DNA of 64,000 nucleotides. Source: Leishmania martiniquensis. Its lineage: Eukaryota; Euglenozoa; Kinetoplastea; Trypanosomatida; Trypanosomatidae. This document shows, one piece after another, positions 33,301-41,449 of this stretch (positions are counted from its first letter, which is position 1; each line of letters opens with the position of its first letter). The position numbers and the translations under genes are program-made. Below the pieces are notes generated by a model, which saw nothing but the letters and a program-made list of their open reading frames with translations, did no database searches and had not been told where the DNA came from. The stretch lies in NCBI RefSeq assembly GCF_017916325.1, contig NC_090164.1, forward strand, positions 159,001 through 223,000. Direction: 5' to 3'.

Positions 33301-33391
33301 TCGCTAGCGATGCACAGGTGCGAGAAGAGGATACTGTTCGCGAGGGGAGACCTACCTCGCGCACTCGCTCGCTGCTCTCGCTATCGTCCAT
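24356..33391 (-). CDS. Giant low-complexity protein with a zinc-finger-like motif, 3011 aa
   Basis: ATG at 33391 (MDDSESSERV), TGA at 24356; 9036 bases of uninterrupted frame, strong evidence that it is expressed. Most of the protein is predicted disordered and rich in Ser, Ala, Pro, Gly and Arg. A C2H2/U1-type finger-like segment lies near residues 175-205 (CRLC, then a helix ending in two His and a Cys), followed by a Ser-rich tract. A helical block with KEMDKQLNTCLHRHERK lies further on. Residues about 2065-2140 form a dense Arg/His/Glu-rich tract. The C-terminal 400 residues are more ordered: a block near 2637-2700 has four cysteines (CGRLNPYCSSC spacing) followed by FVDPQF and W/Y residues. 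No enzyme domain is visible. It could be a cytoskeletal or RNA-associated scaffold, but its function is unknown. Confidence 0.9.
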   Translation of the reverse strand: MDDSESSERVREVGLPSRTVSSSRTCASLAKQIHSDSGAAHDNGVQDQGGCEEEGKAQRGEEEAAPQLASTQRCGERSSRSTAAPARASGAATAHVLVEGSVSTPQRSSPHAAAALPLSVGPSTCFLASPVVYQRPLSCIAEDAASNPAAATVSAGATTSPTPSVLYRVPVRQADVVDSPFQSVIPCRLCRVDILRSDWEAHQLAALHQRRLRECATACGSSSSSSLPVRRMTPVAQERSISQPAGGGPSRGTVFSVHRPQASSSMKSPARALAPSRGSRHQHSHAAAAVVRRPSCRPRRSRCTSNSASSGTASSTYSTSRSRSTSSLSSGSSTRSASSATVGSSCSRSSASKSGATRTPADLWGVSHATPPRPTASPAASAAPSSSTLSFALVPVPPPCLSATTSASGTACPALPSVKALVPAKAATAVHYVGLTEAQQERRRAKEMDKQLNTCLHRHERKVLNSCLRRWYETMFTKATAPSADAGPRKRKAAAEVATSAAGTPEGSTAAWLSPAAASSARIRATSPSPSPVSAMLPNNIEAAPYEHGASAVARSSTNREASATSRDAASLTTKLNHLNRMAEERTGKSDGRSLARRSNTQQPASVSASMPDCDEEAQRSGPAGGDVRLTASAGWADVPPVQTNCVGMLVTAGEVEPAAAPFLTTCIKSYARVHVAADGHVSPSEVRRGGGNGSAAREAQDLEVLQTKVDWVVQTASRLTPARSTSAESSDSATSGKDRGRAIRCRAASLGAATAATRRSTYNSLQSPADSPAEEAIGGEPTGDEGVRLCRGNFIPPHHPIKGERDAERDGQPHLQQPHAAVLSRAALYDDDTYGDGEDGVMAHRVGDEAKSEESAGQPLCKPRPSLHRRRHHQESNAKTAQPSVQPGRARRGDDGEGRSEDSSVTPSTQTPHEKGHSGDVAQPPHPAGVSRTKMANAAQAFIGAGSEGGGGDGVGRADGERHRHKGEAGRREGNRPHRAALSDSAGTAAPPTLSGGADTEVEENEGELCESSLPTCEAAGRRRAAPTLLAESLCGQSSRLGEVLRRRPLSAPRPKRGASRREPPHPSGTPEDNDGSSAFSSSSVVLADASKELSSSSRASSSLSSLSSHSHGVGSDSDIAELVARLSPGTQQCVSQAIGLESPCGSPLPHSADAPKLGGLHLTAAKRSAARRLTNAFLAGRDRAGAQTEGGEILLRFPVASPPPTSAPVMPQEAPERGAAAATPSMADILSNVLTGMPGGRTAASEIGEHGAPHALHGRHHHRYLRGANPAVQLPKTLLALHVMSARAANSSIVSLPIDTLDEHVSDGGGDAALPPLEPSAPFVVDEGRAAVERPPSPSGHPYNVSSQMGFGSGREWRGIFARLFGGPRGEVPHSAINSGGRGHCGPHSFLGAKLATEGMGHDDGESSVGGLPYTNHHAEVFASHARGSANTPADNVDEGREVRGTDALEETTAVRGSGSAEDALSSPAVPPNGLSAPRASAPTSSASPTTVGERGTYTPAGVTSAVQASPPPFDADAQAGSCALHSPGEELHARSTMGEAQRRSDAVGASAGPACDSQNVKSEGAAAEERSLLEAVEAAGAGPNEGQLLGGVALSATSILRTDVACVPNALPSATGSGPTVERVGAAAEVPLCTAPRLRKAISNGPGAVLPSTNRSSTAPSSAVPSCCLLPSTRSADAKVPKSPPTQQENDRFRGSLRIADQVSEVRPLSLDQHPDTVTLTTIAAIESDGDSSSRRPSLGNCSSGAKPTQDSPQGGPDPTMSSEVVRSSSTSRGGARAASTALVQATARLSVAPWNAVEPCFAVDDADASHYNLPSLEVPVLHARGERGGWDEGLPRPLCSQRPRDARLGDAPISAPGKLPSAVPSAVPTPDSLLHLSQLRQVTRPLCPLPMPRLTEIELVADGRSGNTYTRGLTLPPEAREAGALVGVSAPAILDTAHTGSCLPPDMLPTTHPYCYATRKGAGGAELGTKHDDCIAGGKSVTTALRSTLAAPLSLPEGLEDSASNSACSPSTALTLLSAPAAPDLGAARDVSRRSSSSTSHSQALSAGVHPRRRKLHHRCHRDRSAASQHRRRDKEEEEEERGASRQRIRRHEDASRRHHRRHRHHRSDRQRHEDSNSEALRTQHQRNHRPCERHRSSVHGRDRPQANDTGAAAARRAYPPLQCAFEAVPQRGRSDADCRDLRYVAQEAGRPLTSGGPPQHPYQLALPFASAAAPPALGCKMLIRGEGHAVHPVAPFSDGAARGARQQHPRPRGSTAASCVRDDAWDDGALSGRQHRPLGERERPRDRRFRHRRMPSPSVSSSSSRGTSRHSCVSSGRHSAIARAGPARLGRAAVRTGAPPRTSGDVTCTPDKEDALEMGTGEFCAPLHDTVAALQQPIVSTPPRRGECGAQTALDPVPGSAGEQRQLTRVGADVPESSGRSAKAEAGSGAGSSDPVLPKDASAKVVERVNSQPPPQPAWGRRPTVQESPAGDEDGIRRPPRSLASNCASLPTSTPTGWASGRYAPSAQVPCSEAHGPTLASSEEVRRLGEPTAATATLGTGGGREAAGAQPALPQHGDFFYSDSAGRFHRVSDAELPTMLADEAGWRTSPRRSQSPSARVRRPLYVVHNPMPSAPATVGRPQHRAWTVTNPTNSLGCGRLNPYCSSCRAKYNLIFVDPQFRPVQWHTAQSAELEQMGDCRIHSGYLFGGGDTESERDAILVQQRLRSKRMAAWPELPHSGRDRLIVREADLDGPLRKLTPPPQGRFVPIAYKEDTRLLLDPALRQRALLVAAPARRSFAFSPSSAQLSQPPRLPSPGGGASAALQFTSSSIRDRANDYPPASSAHLYPSTIRSCTCSQDSHPRNLQSGKRAAYHQCKRGCPCDRKDAGGASIIQLDKHADMAATETAQWSPCRHPASGAVLSKRMGGNDAAVASASAPHSAAVALADPASMTTLCQEERRIKKALKQLLWRDLPRQRGSAEWVHYVRSLSEGLRQQPHFAPFSPSAAEAKAEGVVHPSLVDGVADS

Positions 33392-34501
33392 TGGCGTCAG
33401 GGAGCGGACAGTGGCGGTGGAAGCAGCGACAGAGAGGCTGGGATAAGAGGAAGAAGGGCCGCGAACGATGCGATGGCAGTGGGGCAAAGCGCCAATGCGT
33501 GGCCGTATGCAGCGGGCACCAGAAACAAAAAGGAAATCTACGCTGAGAGAGAGGGGGGGTGGACGCAATCACAGCACGCACCCGCAGGCCAATAGGCCGC
33601 GCTTAATCAGGTGCTCGGGCGAGGCTGACCGTGCGGCTGGACGCAGGGTAGTGGTCGCTGTAGCGGTCCTCAGAAAACGTGGTGGGGACAACAGAAGAGA
33701 ACCACAGACAGAAGGGGTCACGCTGAAGTGTGGCTGAGTGGACGTAACGGTAGAGGGCGTTATGATCTATGCGGCTGGTAAGGGGCCGTGATGGCGGCGA
33801 GGGGGGCTTGAGGTTACGGTGAGGACGTATAATGTTACAGAGGGGAGAGCGAGAGCAACAGCAAAAAGGGCTTTGAACCGAATTGTCGGCACGTGGATGA
33901 ATCTAATGGGTGTGCCAACGCCCGCGCGCGCGTGTACCTGTGAGCAGATGTTTGCGTCTAAGCGGAGGTGATGGGGGGGGGCACGCACGGGCTCCTTGCC
34001 GTCACCACGGGATGCGAATGATGTGTGTGTTGTGGTTGTTGCGCTCAAACCCTAAGTTGGCGACTCGTTTGGCGGTTACGCGCGCATGGGGAGGCCAAAG
34101 GTGGGGAGAGAAACGAAAAGAAGAAAAAAGGCGCGACAGTTGAGAATGCGTAGGGGGCATTGGGGAATGGCAGGCGTGCCTTTGGGCCTTCGTGACGAGG
34201 TGAGGCGCGCTTCCATCGCCGCATGTGTGAGTGCTCTTGCCGGGCGACCACACCCCTAGTCCCTCCCTGTCACTCCGATCCCCGACGCTCGTCATGGAAG
34301 AGTGCGAGGACGCGCGATTGTGTAACAGCCCCACCAACATACCAAGCGCAAAGGCACAGAGCTGTGCACGCTCACCATATGTTCACGGCAACAGCTCTCT
34401 GAAGCGTTCCTCTGCTAGTTTTTCTTTTCGATCGCTTAGCCAAGCGCTTATGGGTAAAGGCATGTTCGAGCACGCACTGCAGATGCGCACATATGCATTC
34501 C
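33392..34501. other. Intergenic spacer, 1.1 kb
   Basis: The upper part (about 34150-34501) is the 3' UTR of the exonuclease at 34502-36010. Polypurine on the plus strand near 34105-34135 is a splice-signal candidate for the giant gene. A 112-codon minus frame at 34002-34340 lies within the 3' UTR without an upstream pyrimidine tract and is not called. Confidence 0.6.
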
Positions 34502-36010
34502 TCACCCCCTCTTCCCGCCTCGCCGCTTGCCGTCTCCTTTCTGCGCGCTAGCGTGCTTGCTCGTGTGGGTCTTGTCCGCTTCGCCGTACTCCGACAGGAG
34601 CTCCTGTGCGGCCCGGTTGCCCTCCAAGAAGGCGTCGCCGCGGTGGGTGTACTTGATGGTGCTCACGTGATGCACACGGTGGCCCCGCGCGAAGAGCTCC
34701 GCGAGGACGCGTGCGATGTTGCGTGTGTCGTCGATGCCGCTGTGCCTTCGCCCCTCAAACGACATGCTCAGCTTTTTCAGCATGTGCGTCAGCTTCACCT
34801 GCCGGCACTTGAAGTAATCGCTGTAGCTGTGCCGAACGTTGATGTAGCGGTAACAAACAGGCGGGAAGTCGACACCATCGCGCAGGACGCTGCACTCATG
34901 CATAAAGCGGCGCATGTCCCACGGGCCGTCTGTAGCCATGCATATCATGGCCTCCGCAGGCACGTCGGCCTTCGCCGCGTCGGTGCGATCGTCGTAGACG
35001 AAGCGGCGCTTCTCCGACTTTAGGTTGTCGGAGAGGTGGTTAGGGCCGTAGTGCTGCGCCCATATTCGGCAGAGCGGGTACACCTCCGTCCTCAGCCAAT
35101 CCTCAAACTGCGCGACAACCGTCGGCAGTGGCTCCGCGAGATCCACCATCTCCTGCGTGATGCCTGTCAGCTCCGTGCAAAATGCCGTCAGCTTCGGATT
35201 GCGCAGCGGCCGCACATACCGATGAAACTCCGCCACGATGCGCAGAGTTGCCGTGTCGAGCACCACAACAGGGAACTCGATGATTTCGTGTGGGTAGTGA
35301 ACGCTGCCACTGGCGCAGGTGGCCTCGAAGTCGCACACGAGGACGTGGCTGAACGGCTGGGCGAGGAGGCGCTTGTACGGTGGGCGTGTCGGAATGCCGC
35401 TGGACGCGCCAAGAGGCGGCGCAGGGTTAGCCACTGCCTCGCCATCCTCGAGGAAGGAGCTGTCCTTCGCATCACCGAGCTGCGGTGGCTGCTGCGTAGG
35501 CGCCGTCTCGACCCCACTCTTAGGCCTGCCGCTTGCGCACGCCTTCGTGGCCTTGCGCGCCTGAGATTTTCGGCATGTGCCGCCGTCGCTGTGGCCCCCG
35601 CCCATGGGAATATCAAAGCGGCTGCCGCCGAGTATGAAGAGGCCGTTTCGCCTGCGGTTGAGCACGCCGTCCCGGCATGGACGCGAGAGCCCTGGAAGGG
35701 GAGACGTCGAGGTTGGTTGCGGAAGCGCTGCAGCGCTGGAGCTACTCGTCGGGGAGAGTGGCGAGGAGGATGCTGCCCCCTTTGGGTCTGTAGTCGGCGA
35801 GGCATGTGCCGCGCCCGTCATCATCTCATTATCGCTAGGGCTGCACATGGGGGAGGGGGCCTGGGACGCGGCCCAAGATGTGGAGGGGGGCGTTGTGTCC
35901 GCCGAGGCGTCGTTACTGGAAGTGGAAGAAAGAGGGGGAGACAATGCGGCTCTCTGCTGTTGAAGCTCCCACTGGCGCAGCTCCTTGGCGAGGGAGCGGA
36001 GGCGCGCCAT
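34502..36010 (-). CDS. ERI-1/3'hExo-like DEDDh 3'-5' exonuclease, 502 aa (paralogue A)
   Basis: Predicted 3'-5' RNA exonuclease of the ERI-1/3'hExo branch of the DEDD superfamily, using two metal ions. The ATG at 36010 starts MARLRSLAKE. Residues 1-215 are disordered, Ser/Pro-rich, with an Arg patch (NRRRNG) near 118-124. The exonuclease domain spans about 220-446. D227 and E229 lie in DFEATC, followed by IIEFPVVVLD, the YVRP and LTGITQEMVD segments, D361 in DGPWDM, and H423 with D428 in HSGIDDTRNIAR. All five catalytic positions of the human ERI1 pattern are present. The C-terminus is short and Lys/Arg-rich. Family members trim 3' ends of small RNAs, 5.8S rRNA or histone mRNA; which substrate applies here cannot be told. 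It is the most downstream of three tandem paralogues. Confidence 0.93.
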   Translation of the reverse strand: MARLRSLAKELRQWELQQQRAALSPPLSSTSSNDASADTTPPSTSWAASQAPSPMCSPSDNEMMTGAAHASPTTDPKGAASSSPLSPTSSSSAAALPQPTSTSPLPGLSRPCRDGVLNRRRNGLFILGGSRFDIPMGGGHSDGGTCRKSQARKATKACASGRPKSGVETAPTQQPPQLGDAKDSSFLEDGEAVANPAPPLGASSGIPTRPPYKRLLAQPFSHVLVCDFEATCASGSVHYPHEIIEFPVVVLDTATLRIVAEFHRYVRPLRNPKLTAFCTELTGITQEMVDLAEPLPTVVAQFEDWLRTEVYPLCRIWAQHYGPNHLSDNLKSEKRRFVYDDRTDAAKADVPAEAMICMATDGPWDMRRFMHECSVLRDGVDFPPVCYRYINVRHSYSDYFKCRQVKLTHMLKKLSMSFEGRRHSGIDDTRNIARVLAELFARGHRVHHVSTIKYTHRGDAFLEGNRAAQELLSEYGEADKTHTSKHASAQKGDGKRRGGKRG

Positions 36011-37401
36011 GCACGGCGCACGTCAATAGTGCGGTGGAGTCGCGGCGGCCAACACAGACGACTCCAGTAGAGCTGCCCGACGCAGTAGACCAGGCGTCGC
36101 GGGCAGGCACGTGTGTGTATGTGCTCGCCTGTCGGTACACCGCCCTCAAAATCGAACTGACTTTCACCAGCAACACTTCTCTCCGCTCTTCTTTGCATAT
36201 ATATATGTGTGTGTGTGGGTGGGTGTGCAGTGCCAGATAGCAGCGATGTATTAGCCGTTAGATGAATGTTTGCCAGTGAAAAGCCGATGGCGCAGAAGCG
36301 GCAAACGGCAGAGACGGAAACATGAGCAGGGAGAGCGGGTAGAGATGGAGAGGGAGGCGCGGGCTTGGGGAATAAGAGGTATGTGTCGCGGTTGTGCGCC
36401 TATGCTTGTGTACCCGCCTTCAGCCGCCACATCTGCACAGTCACGCGTTCCAGGAAGAGCCTACCACATCCATTGCACTGCAACGAAATGCAAAGTAAGA
36501 GGTGCGAGACAGGGGAAGCCTGCGCATCGGTTGCCCGCACGGTGTGGCCTTGGCACACGCTACACAGAGAGGAGGGCGAGAAGAAGGCGAGGAGGAGAGG
36601 ACGTCGCTTTTCACCCATGTTGTCGATGTCTGTCCACGTCCAGCCCCCTCCCCTATCCCCACGCCAGCAACATCACCCCACCGCCGCACGCGCGACGGAT
36701 GCCGTCATCAGCTCTCAGTGGTTGCCGTCCGCCACGATGCTTTCCATTGATTCATCTACTTCAAACACACCCAGAGATGCAACCGCGAAAGCGCGGCGAC
36801 GCAGAGAGACACGCACGCGATACCTTTTTCTTGTCGTGCGCGTGTATATAGATAGGTGTGCGAGTGTGTGTGTCTACAGCAACGGAGCGTTGAGTGGAGG
36901 CGCGCACACACACGTACGCACAGGGAGGAGGGAGGAGGAGAGCGCCCAGCAAACATCCACAGAAATAGGCACACACATACGCGCACACACATGCATACAT
37001 TTATATATATAGACGCACGCACATAGATATATATGCGTGTGTACGTGTGAGTGTGGGTGTTTGGGTGGGTGAGTGTGACAGAGGGAGAATACAACGTCAC
37101 AGCCGCGACACCGAAAGACACACACGCGCTCGCGTGCAGCTCCATAAACAACGCTAGCGCCGACGACAGTGGTGGCCGCGTCGCCATCTCCTTTGAAACG
37201 GGAGTGGACGACTGGTAGGAGGGGAGAGAAGAAGCAGTACGAAATGGAGCGCGCAAAGGCAACCAAAACAGGGCGTGTACGCGCCCCTGAATACGTGAGC
37301 GGTGCCGCACATGCGGCCCGCCTCTCTGGCACATATACACACACACAGAGTCGCACCTCAGCACCATCCACACCTGCGAGTCGCCCCAGGTAGCGGAAGG
37401 C
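36011..37401. other. Intergenic spacer, 1.4 kb
   Basis: 3' UTR of the gene at 37402-40548 and 5' region of paralogue A. CA/TG repeats and a TA-rich tract lie around 36960-37060. Open frames here lack ATG starts or coding character. Confidence 0.6.
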
Positions 37402-40400
37402 TTAGCACGTGTGGCGGCTCTCCTTCACGGTGCCGAGGTTTGAGATGGCCCTAGTTGACGGCCCGGACGATCCTGTGCGGCAAGACGCGGCAGACGACAT
37501 CGACGGCGGGAGGGAGAGGGGTAACGATCCACCCACGCCGCTTGCTCCCGACAGCGGCAGCCCGTTCAATGGTAAGCGGTTCAGTGGAGCCTCGCAGAAG
37601 TTGCACCCGTAGTGGAGGAGACCAATCACGATGGACGCGATGTTGCGCGCGTCGTCAAGCCCGCTGTGCAGCCGTCCCTCGAAGGGCATATGCAACACCT
37701 CCAGCATCGCCTTGATTTTTCCCTGGGAACACCCGAAGAAGCACGCAAAGGTCTGCTTCACGTCGATGAACTGATAGAAGAGAGCGGGAAAGCGGATGCC
37801 CTGGCGAGACACGCTATGATAGCACATGAACTCGCGCAAGTCCGTTGGGCCATCCGTCGCGAACACGCACCGGGCGTGCGGCGGCAGAGTGTGCGAGAGC
37901 CAGCGTTCAAACTGCAGGACGACCTCCTCCAGCGGGGCTGCCGTGTCCACATCCTCCTGACTTATCCCCGTCAGCTTCTTGCAAAAAGGGCTGAGCTCTC
38001 TCTTATATCGCGGGCGCACGAAACGGTGAAACTCCGCCACGACGCGCTGCAGTCGCACATCTACGACCACTACAGGGAACTCAATGATCTCATACAGGTA
38101 GTTGGGTGGCGGGTGCTCCTCACACGTGGCCTCGAAGTCGAGCACTAACAGATACTCATACGGGCATGGCAAGGCGCCAAGTGGCGCGGAGTAAGACACC
38201 AGCGGCGACACCGGCATGCTGCGCGCCCCACCAGCGCTGCCGTTGAGCGAGAACGGCGGTACACACGGCGCACCAGAGGATGGCGCAAACGTTCCTGGGG
38301 TCGTTGCAGCGCTGAGAGGACCACCTGGATAATGTGCGGCACCTTTGTGTGACATGGGCGCGTAGAAGGCGTTCGGTGCAGCGCGACGGCGCCGCAACAT
38401 CTCCTCGCGCGTCTCCAGGTGAAAGGACGCGCTGCCCAATGTGGATGGGTTGCCGCCGCGCGGGCTAGAGCTCATGAGCGACGCGGACGGCTGATAAGGG
38501 GCCGCTGTCTCAGATAGAGACGTCGAAGGAAAGTTCAAGAGGCTGGCCTCGCCCTCATCCTGTGTACGTGAAAGTGGCGGCGGTGTCGTGCCCCGATCCA
38601 GCAGCATGGTGACTTGCTGCGACGGGGAGTAAGTTGCGCACGTCTCGGACAACTGCTTCATCGAGGGAGGGGCTGCATCGTTCGTGCTAGCGGTCGCTCT
38701 GTGCTCGGCCGAGGAGCATGGGACACGTTGCTGCTGCTGCACACTAGGCGGCGTGCGGCGGTGGAAGGGGCGCGCGCTGTGATTGAGCGTTGCCCTCGCT
38801 GGCGCAGCCGGCGCCACACCGGCAGCCCCGGCCACATTCGCGCCGCTTTGTGAGCTGGCCGTTGGCTGTGCGGGAATGGTGATCGCAGAAGTGGCACCCG
38901 CGGATGGCCTCAAAGCGCCAGCCCCGCCGGCCACATGGACAGCAGAAGAGGAGGAGGTCGGCGTCGTCTCGCCATCCGATGGGGTCGTCTTGCCACGAGC
39001 ATCTGAGCCTGCAGCCGTAGCGCCTGGTAGGGATGAGAGAGTAGTTGCACGAGGATTGCGCAGCCCCTCTGCCGGCATCGCCGGTGATGCTCGTGGCGCC
39101 GCAGCAGCCTCCTCGTCGGCTTGCGGGCCTGCAGACCTGGACGCACCACGCCACTCTGCACCGAGCGTCTCGTCGAGTGCACGAGTCAGCTCATGCTCGT
39201 TCACGACAAGCCCCCGCACCACTTCGAAGTGGGCAAGTACACGATGCCAGTGCTCTTCTTCCGCAGCGCTGAGGTCGTATGAAGCATGCGCAGTCTTGAT
39301 CGCCGCGGGTGCTGCTGCCGGGCGGCTGCCAGAGGAGGCAGTGACCGCACCAATGCCTGCGTCATGTCCAGGGACCACCGTTCCCTGGGGGCTAGCGCTG
39401 CCCAGGGGCTTCTTGTGAGGATGCCGCGGCACCGCGTCTCCCGAAAAGGACTCCAGCCCACCGGCCGCCTTGCCAAGGATGTCTGGCGACCCACACGAAC
39501 GAGCTATCTCGCGCAGCGCGCTCAGCAGCTGAGGGATGGCGGCTGCGTCTTCCGGCACCAGCTCCAGCAGCTTACGTGCCGATGACAGTGCTGGCGCCTT
39601 CTCTGTCACTTTGGAAGCTGTAGCCTCATTCGAGGACGCGCTGGGCTGACGAGGAAGAGCGCCATTCTCCGGGCTGGCAGTGCGCGACCCGAGTGGCGAG
39701 AAAGAGGCCGCAGAAGCAGGCGTCATTTGGGGGTGTGCCCGTCGTGTGCCAGGGGCCAGCGTCCGTGCTGGCTTCACACGGCCGTTTCGGACGGCCTCCA
39801 AGAAAGTGTGCGAAAGAGTAGTAGAGCCGCCTTGGCTGGACAGCGGAGAGTTTACGCTGGCATCATGGTGCGTGACACCTTTCGGTCCCTCACTGGCGCT
39901 GTCACTCGAGCAGCGCTCCGCCGCCGCTGGCGAAAGCGGCGACGTCGACGGCGTTACCACCCTCATTGGGGAGGGGTGCTGAGCACGCCTAGGGGCCTCG
40001 GGAGGGCGCTCTATAAGTGCAGATATGAGCTCCGCAGCCAAGGCACGGGCGGCTCTGCAGCGATCTGCGGTACATCTGCACACGGTCACAGAGCCTGCGA
40101 TCCCAGTGCAGCGGTGTGCTTGGGGTGCGTCGGCGGCCTTGTGCTGCCGCTGCATTGCCTTCGATGTGCCCTGGAGGGAGTCTGCCCTATAGTCGGTGCA
40201 GGTGGTGGCAGCGCCATCTCTGTTCTCATAGACGTCACTGCAGCTATCACCGAGGACGGCAGATGTTGAGGAGGGAATGGCAGCTGACGGCGGGCCCCCG
40301 GTGATGTCGGCCGGCGGCGAGGCGCACATGGCCTGTGGCTGCGTCAGCTGCCGTGACAGTGGCATGTTCTCGTCCTCGGCGGAAAAGAGGGGGGAGATCG

Positions 40401-40548
40401 CGTTCTTGAGGCGGACGGGCTGTTCAGGTGGACGCGCGTCTACTGCTGCCGCTGCAGGCAGCTCGCCTTCGACATGTGCTGTCAGCGGCTGTGGCGGCAA
40501 GTGCTTCGCGATGGCGGGGCGGGCATCGGACATCTTTGGGAAGACCAT
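37402..40548 (-). CDS. ERI-1/3'hExo-like DEDDh exonuclease with a long N-terminal extension, 1048 aa (paralogue B)
   Basis: The ATG at 40548 (MVFPKMSDAR) is taken as start; another ATG lies five codons later. The N-terminal 795 residues are largely disordered, rich in Ala, Ser, Pro and Gly. They contain a Cys-rich patch, VCRCTADRCRAARA, near residues 155-170 and a helical AEEEHWHRVLAHFEVVRGLV segment near 440-460. The exonuclease domain occupies about 798-990: D804 and E806 in DFEATCEE, EIIEFPVVVVD, the LTGISQEDVD helix, D899 in DGPTDL, and H961 with D966 in HSGLDDARNIAS. All catalytic residues are kept; the usual DGPWD is DGPTD. The extension presumably sets partners or localisation. The family role is RNA 3'-end trimming; the specific substrate is unknown. 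Confidence 0.93.
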   Translation of the reverse strand: MVFPKMSDARPAIAKHLPPQPLTAHVEGELPAAAAVDARPPEQPVRLKNAISPLFSAEDENMPLSRQLTQPQAMCASPPADITGGPPSAAIPSSTSAVLGDSCSDVYENRDGAATTCTDYRADSLQGTSKAMQRQHKAADAPQAHRCTGIAGSVTVCRCTADRCRAARALAAELISALIERPPEAPRRAQHPSPMRVVTPSTSPLSPAAAERCSSDSASEGPKGVTHHDASVNSPLSSQGGSTTLSHTFLEAVRNGRVKPARTLAPGTRRAHPQMTPASAASFSPLGSRTASPENGALPRQPSASSNEATASKVTEKAPALSSARKLLELVPEDAAAIPQLLSALREIARSCGSPDILGKAAGGLESFSGDAVPRHPHKKPLGSASPQGTVVPGHDAGIGAVTASSGSRPAAAPAAIKTAHASYDLSAAEEEHWHRVLAHFEVVRGLVVNEHELTRALDETLGAEWRGASRSAGPQADEEAAAAPRASPAMPAEGLRNPRATTLSSLPGATAAGSDARGKTTPSDGETTPTSSSSAVHVAGGAGALRPSAGATSAITIPAQPTASSQSGANVAGAAGVAPAAPARATLNHSARPFHRRTPPSVQQQQRVPCSSAEHRATASTNDAAPPSMKQLSETCATYSPSQQVTMLLDRGTTPPPLSRTQDEGEASLLNFPSTSLSETAAPYQPSASLMSSSPRGGNPSTLGSASFHLETREEMLRRRRAAPNAFYAPMSHKGAAHYPGGPLSAATTPGTFAPSSGAPCVPPFSLNGSAGGARSMPVSPLVSYSAPLGALPCPYEYLLVLDFEATCEEHPPPNYLYEIIEFPVVVVDVRLQRVVAEFHRFVRPRYKRELSPFCKKLTGISQEDVDTAAPLEEVVLQFERWLSHTLPPHARCVFATDGPTDLREFMCYHSVSRQGIRFPALFYQFIDVKQTFACFFGCSQGKIKAMLEVLHMPFEGRLHSGLDDARNIASIVIGLLHYGCNFCEAPLNRLPLNGLPLSGASGVGGSLPLSLPPSMSSAASCRTGSSGPSTRAISNLGTVKESRHTC

Positions 40549-41449
40549 TGTCAGGTGCTCAGGCACGGGCGCAAGTAAGGAAGGGTCAAAGGAAGACAAT
40601 GATGCCTGAATCGCGTGCGCGGGTGTGTGGGTGTGAGAGAGGAAGTCGACTTCCCTCACCCTCCCTGTCGCCGTCAGCCCTCCCCCAAAAAAAAACACAC
40701 ACACGCACGCTGCCGTCCCGTCACACCCTGTGCCTTTCGACGGCGACGATCCCTCGAACGATGCGGCCCACGGCAGGGCACAGCCACGTTGCAGCCAAAG
40801 GTGGAAGCAAGCAACAAAGGAAGAAAGCGCAAAGAAGCAGATGATACGGATGACAGGAGACCAACGGCAGAGTCAGAGAGAGAGAGTGAGCAGAAGAGAG
40901 TGAAAGAGGCAAAGCTGCAGGGCACGCGCCGGCCTTCCCAGTACACGCCCACGAGGGTGCACGCAGGCGTCGGTGGACTACAGCAAGGCACAGTCACACT
41001 CACACAGGCATACACAAAGTCAGCAAAAGGCGCAAGGAAAGTTAGAAAAAAAAAATGGGAACACGACAGCACACGGAGCGACCCAATTACAAACCCGCGC
41101 GCACACACACGCACACATACACACTCATATAGGCATACATATATTTATATATATATATAAACGTGCGTGTGTGTGTGAGGGGGGCGTTTGTCGAGACGCG
41201 CCGAGGGTGAGATGTACAGAGGCTAAAGCGCGCCCAAACAACGGAGCAAAAAAGAAAAACGGGAAAGCGCACGAAATCGCGGAGGAGTCAAACTGCCGGT
41301 GCACACAACCCGCATAGGGGAGGAGGCACGCAGGTGCACGCTGACAAGGGGCGCCCACCCCAACAGGCACGTAGAGGACCTTTGACGAAACGAAAACGCT
41401 TCAGAGTGAAGTTGACGGCAGGCATACAAGCACGTCGAGACGAGCGCGC
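40549..41449. other. Intergenic spacer
   Basis: 5' region of paralogue B and 3' UTR of the frameshifted small gene. Contains a (TA)n tract near 41130-41160 and CA repeats at 41100-41125. A long minus frame (40674-41114) is mostly translated pyrimidine tract. Confidence 0.6.

Noticed and set aside
34002..34340. Minus-strand 112-codon ATG frame
   Set aside because: Lies in the 3' UTR of an exonuclease gene with purine-rich rather than pyrimidine-rich sequence upstream on the coding strand.
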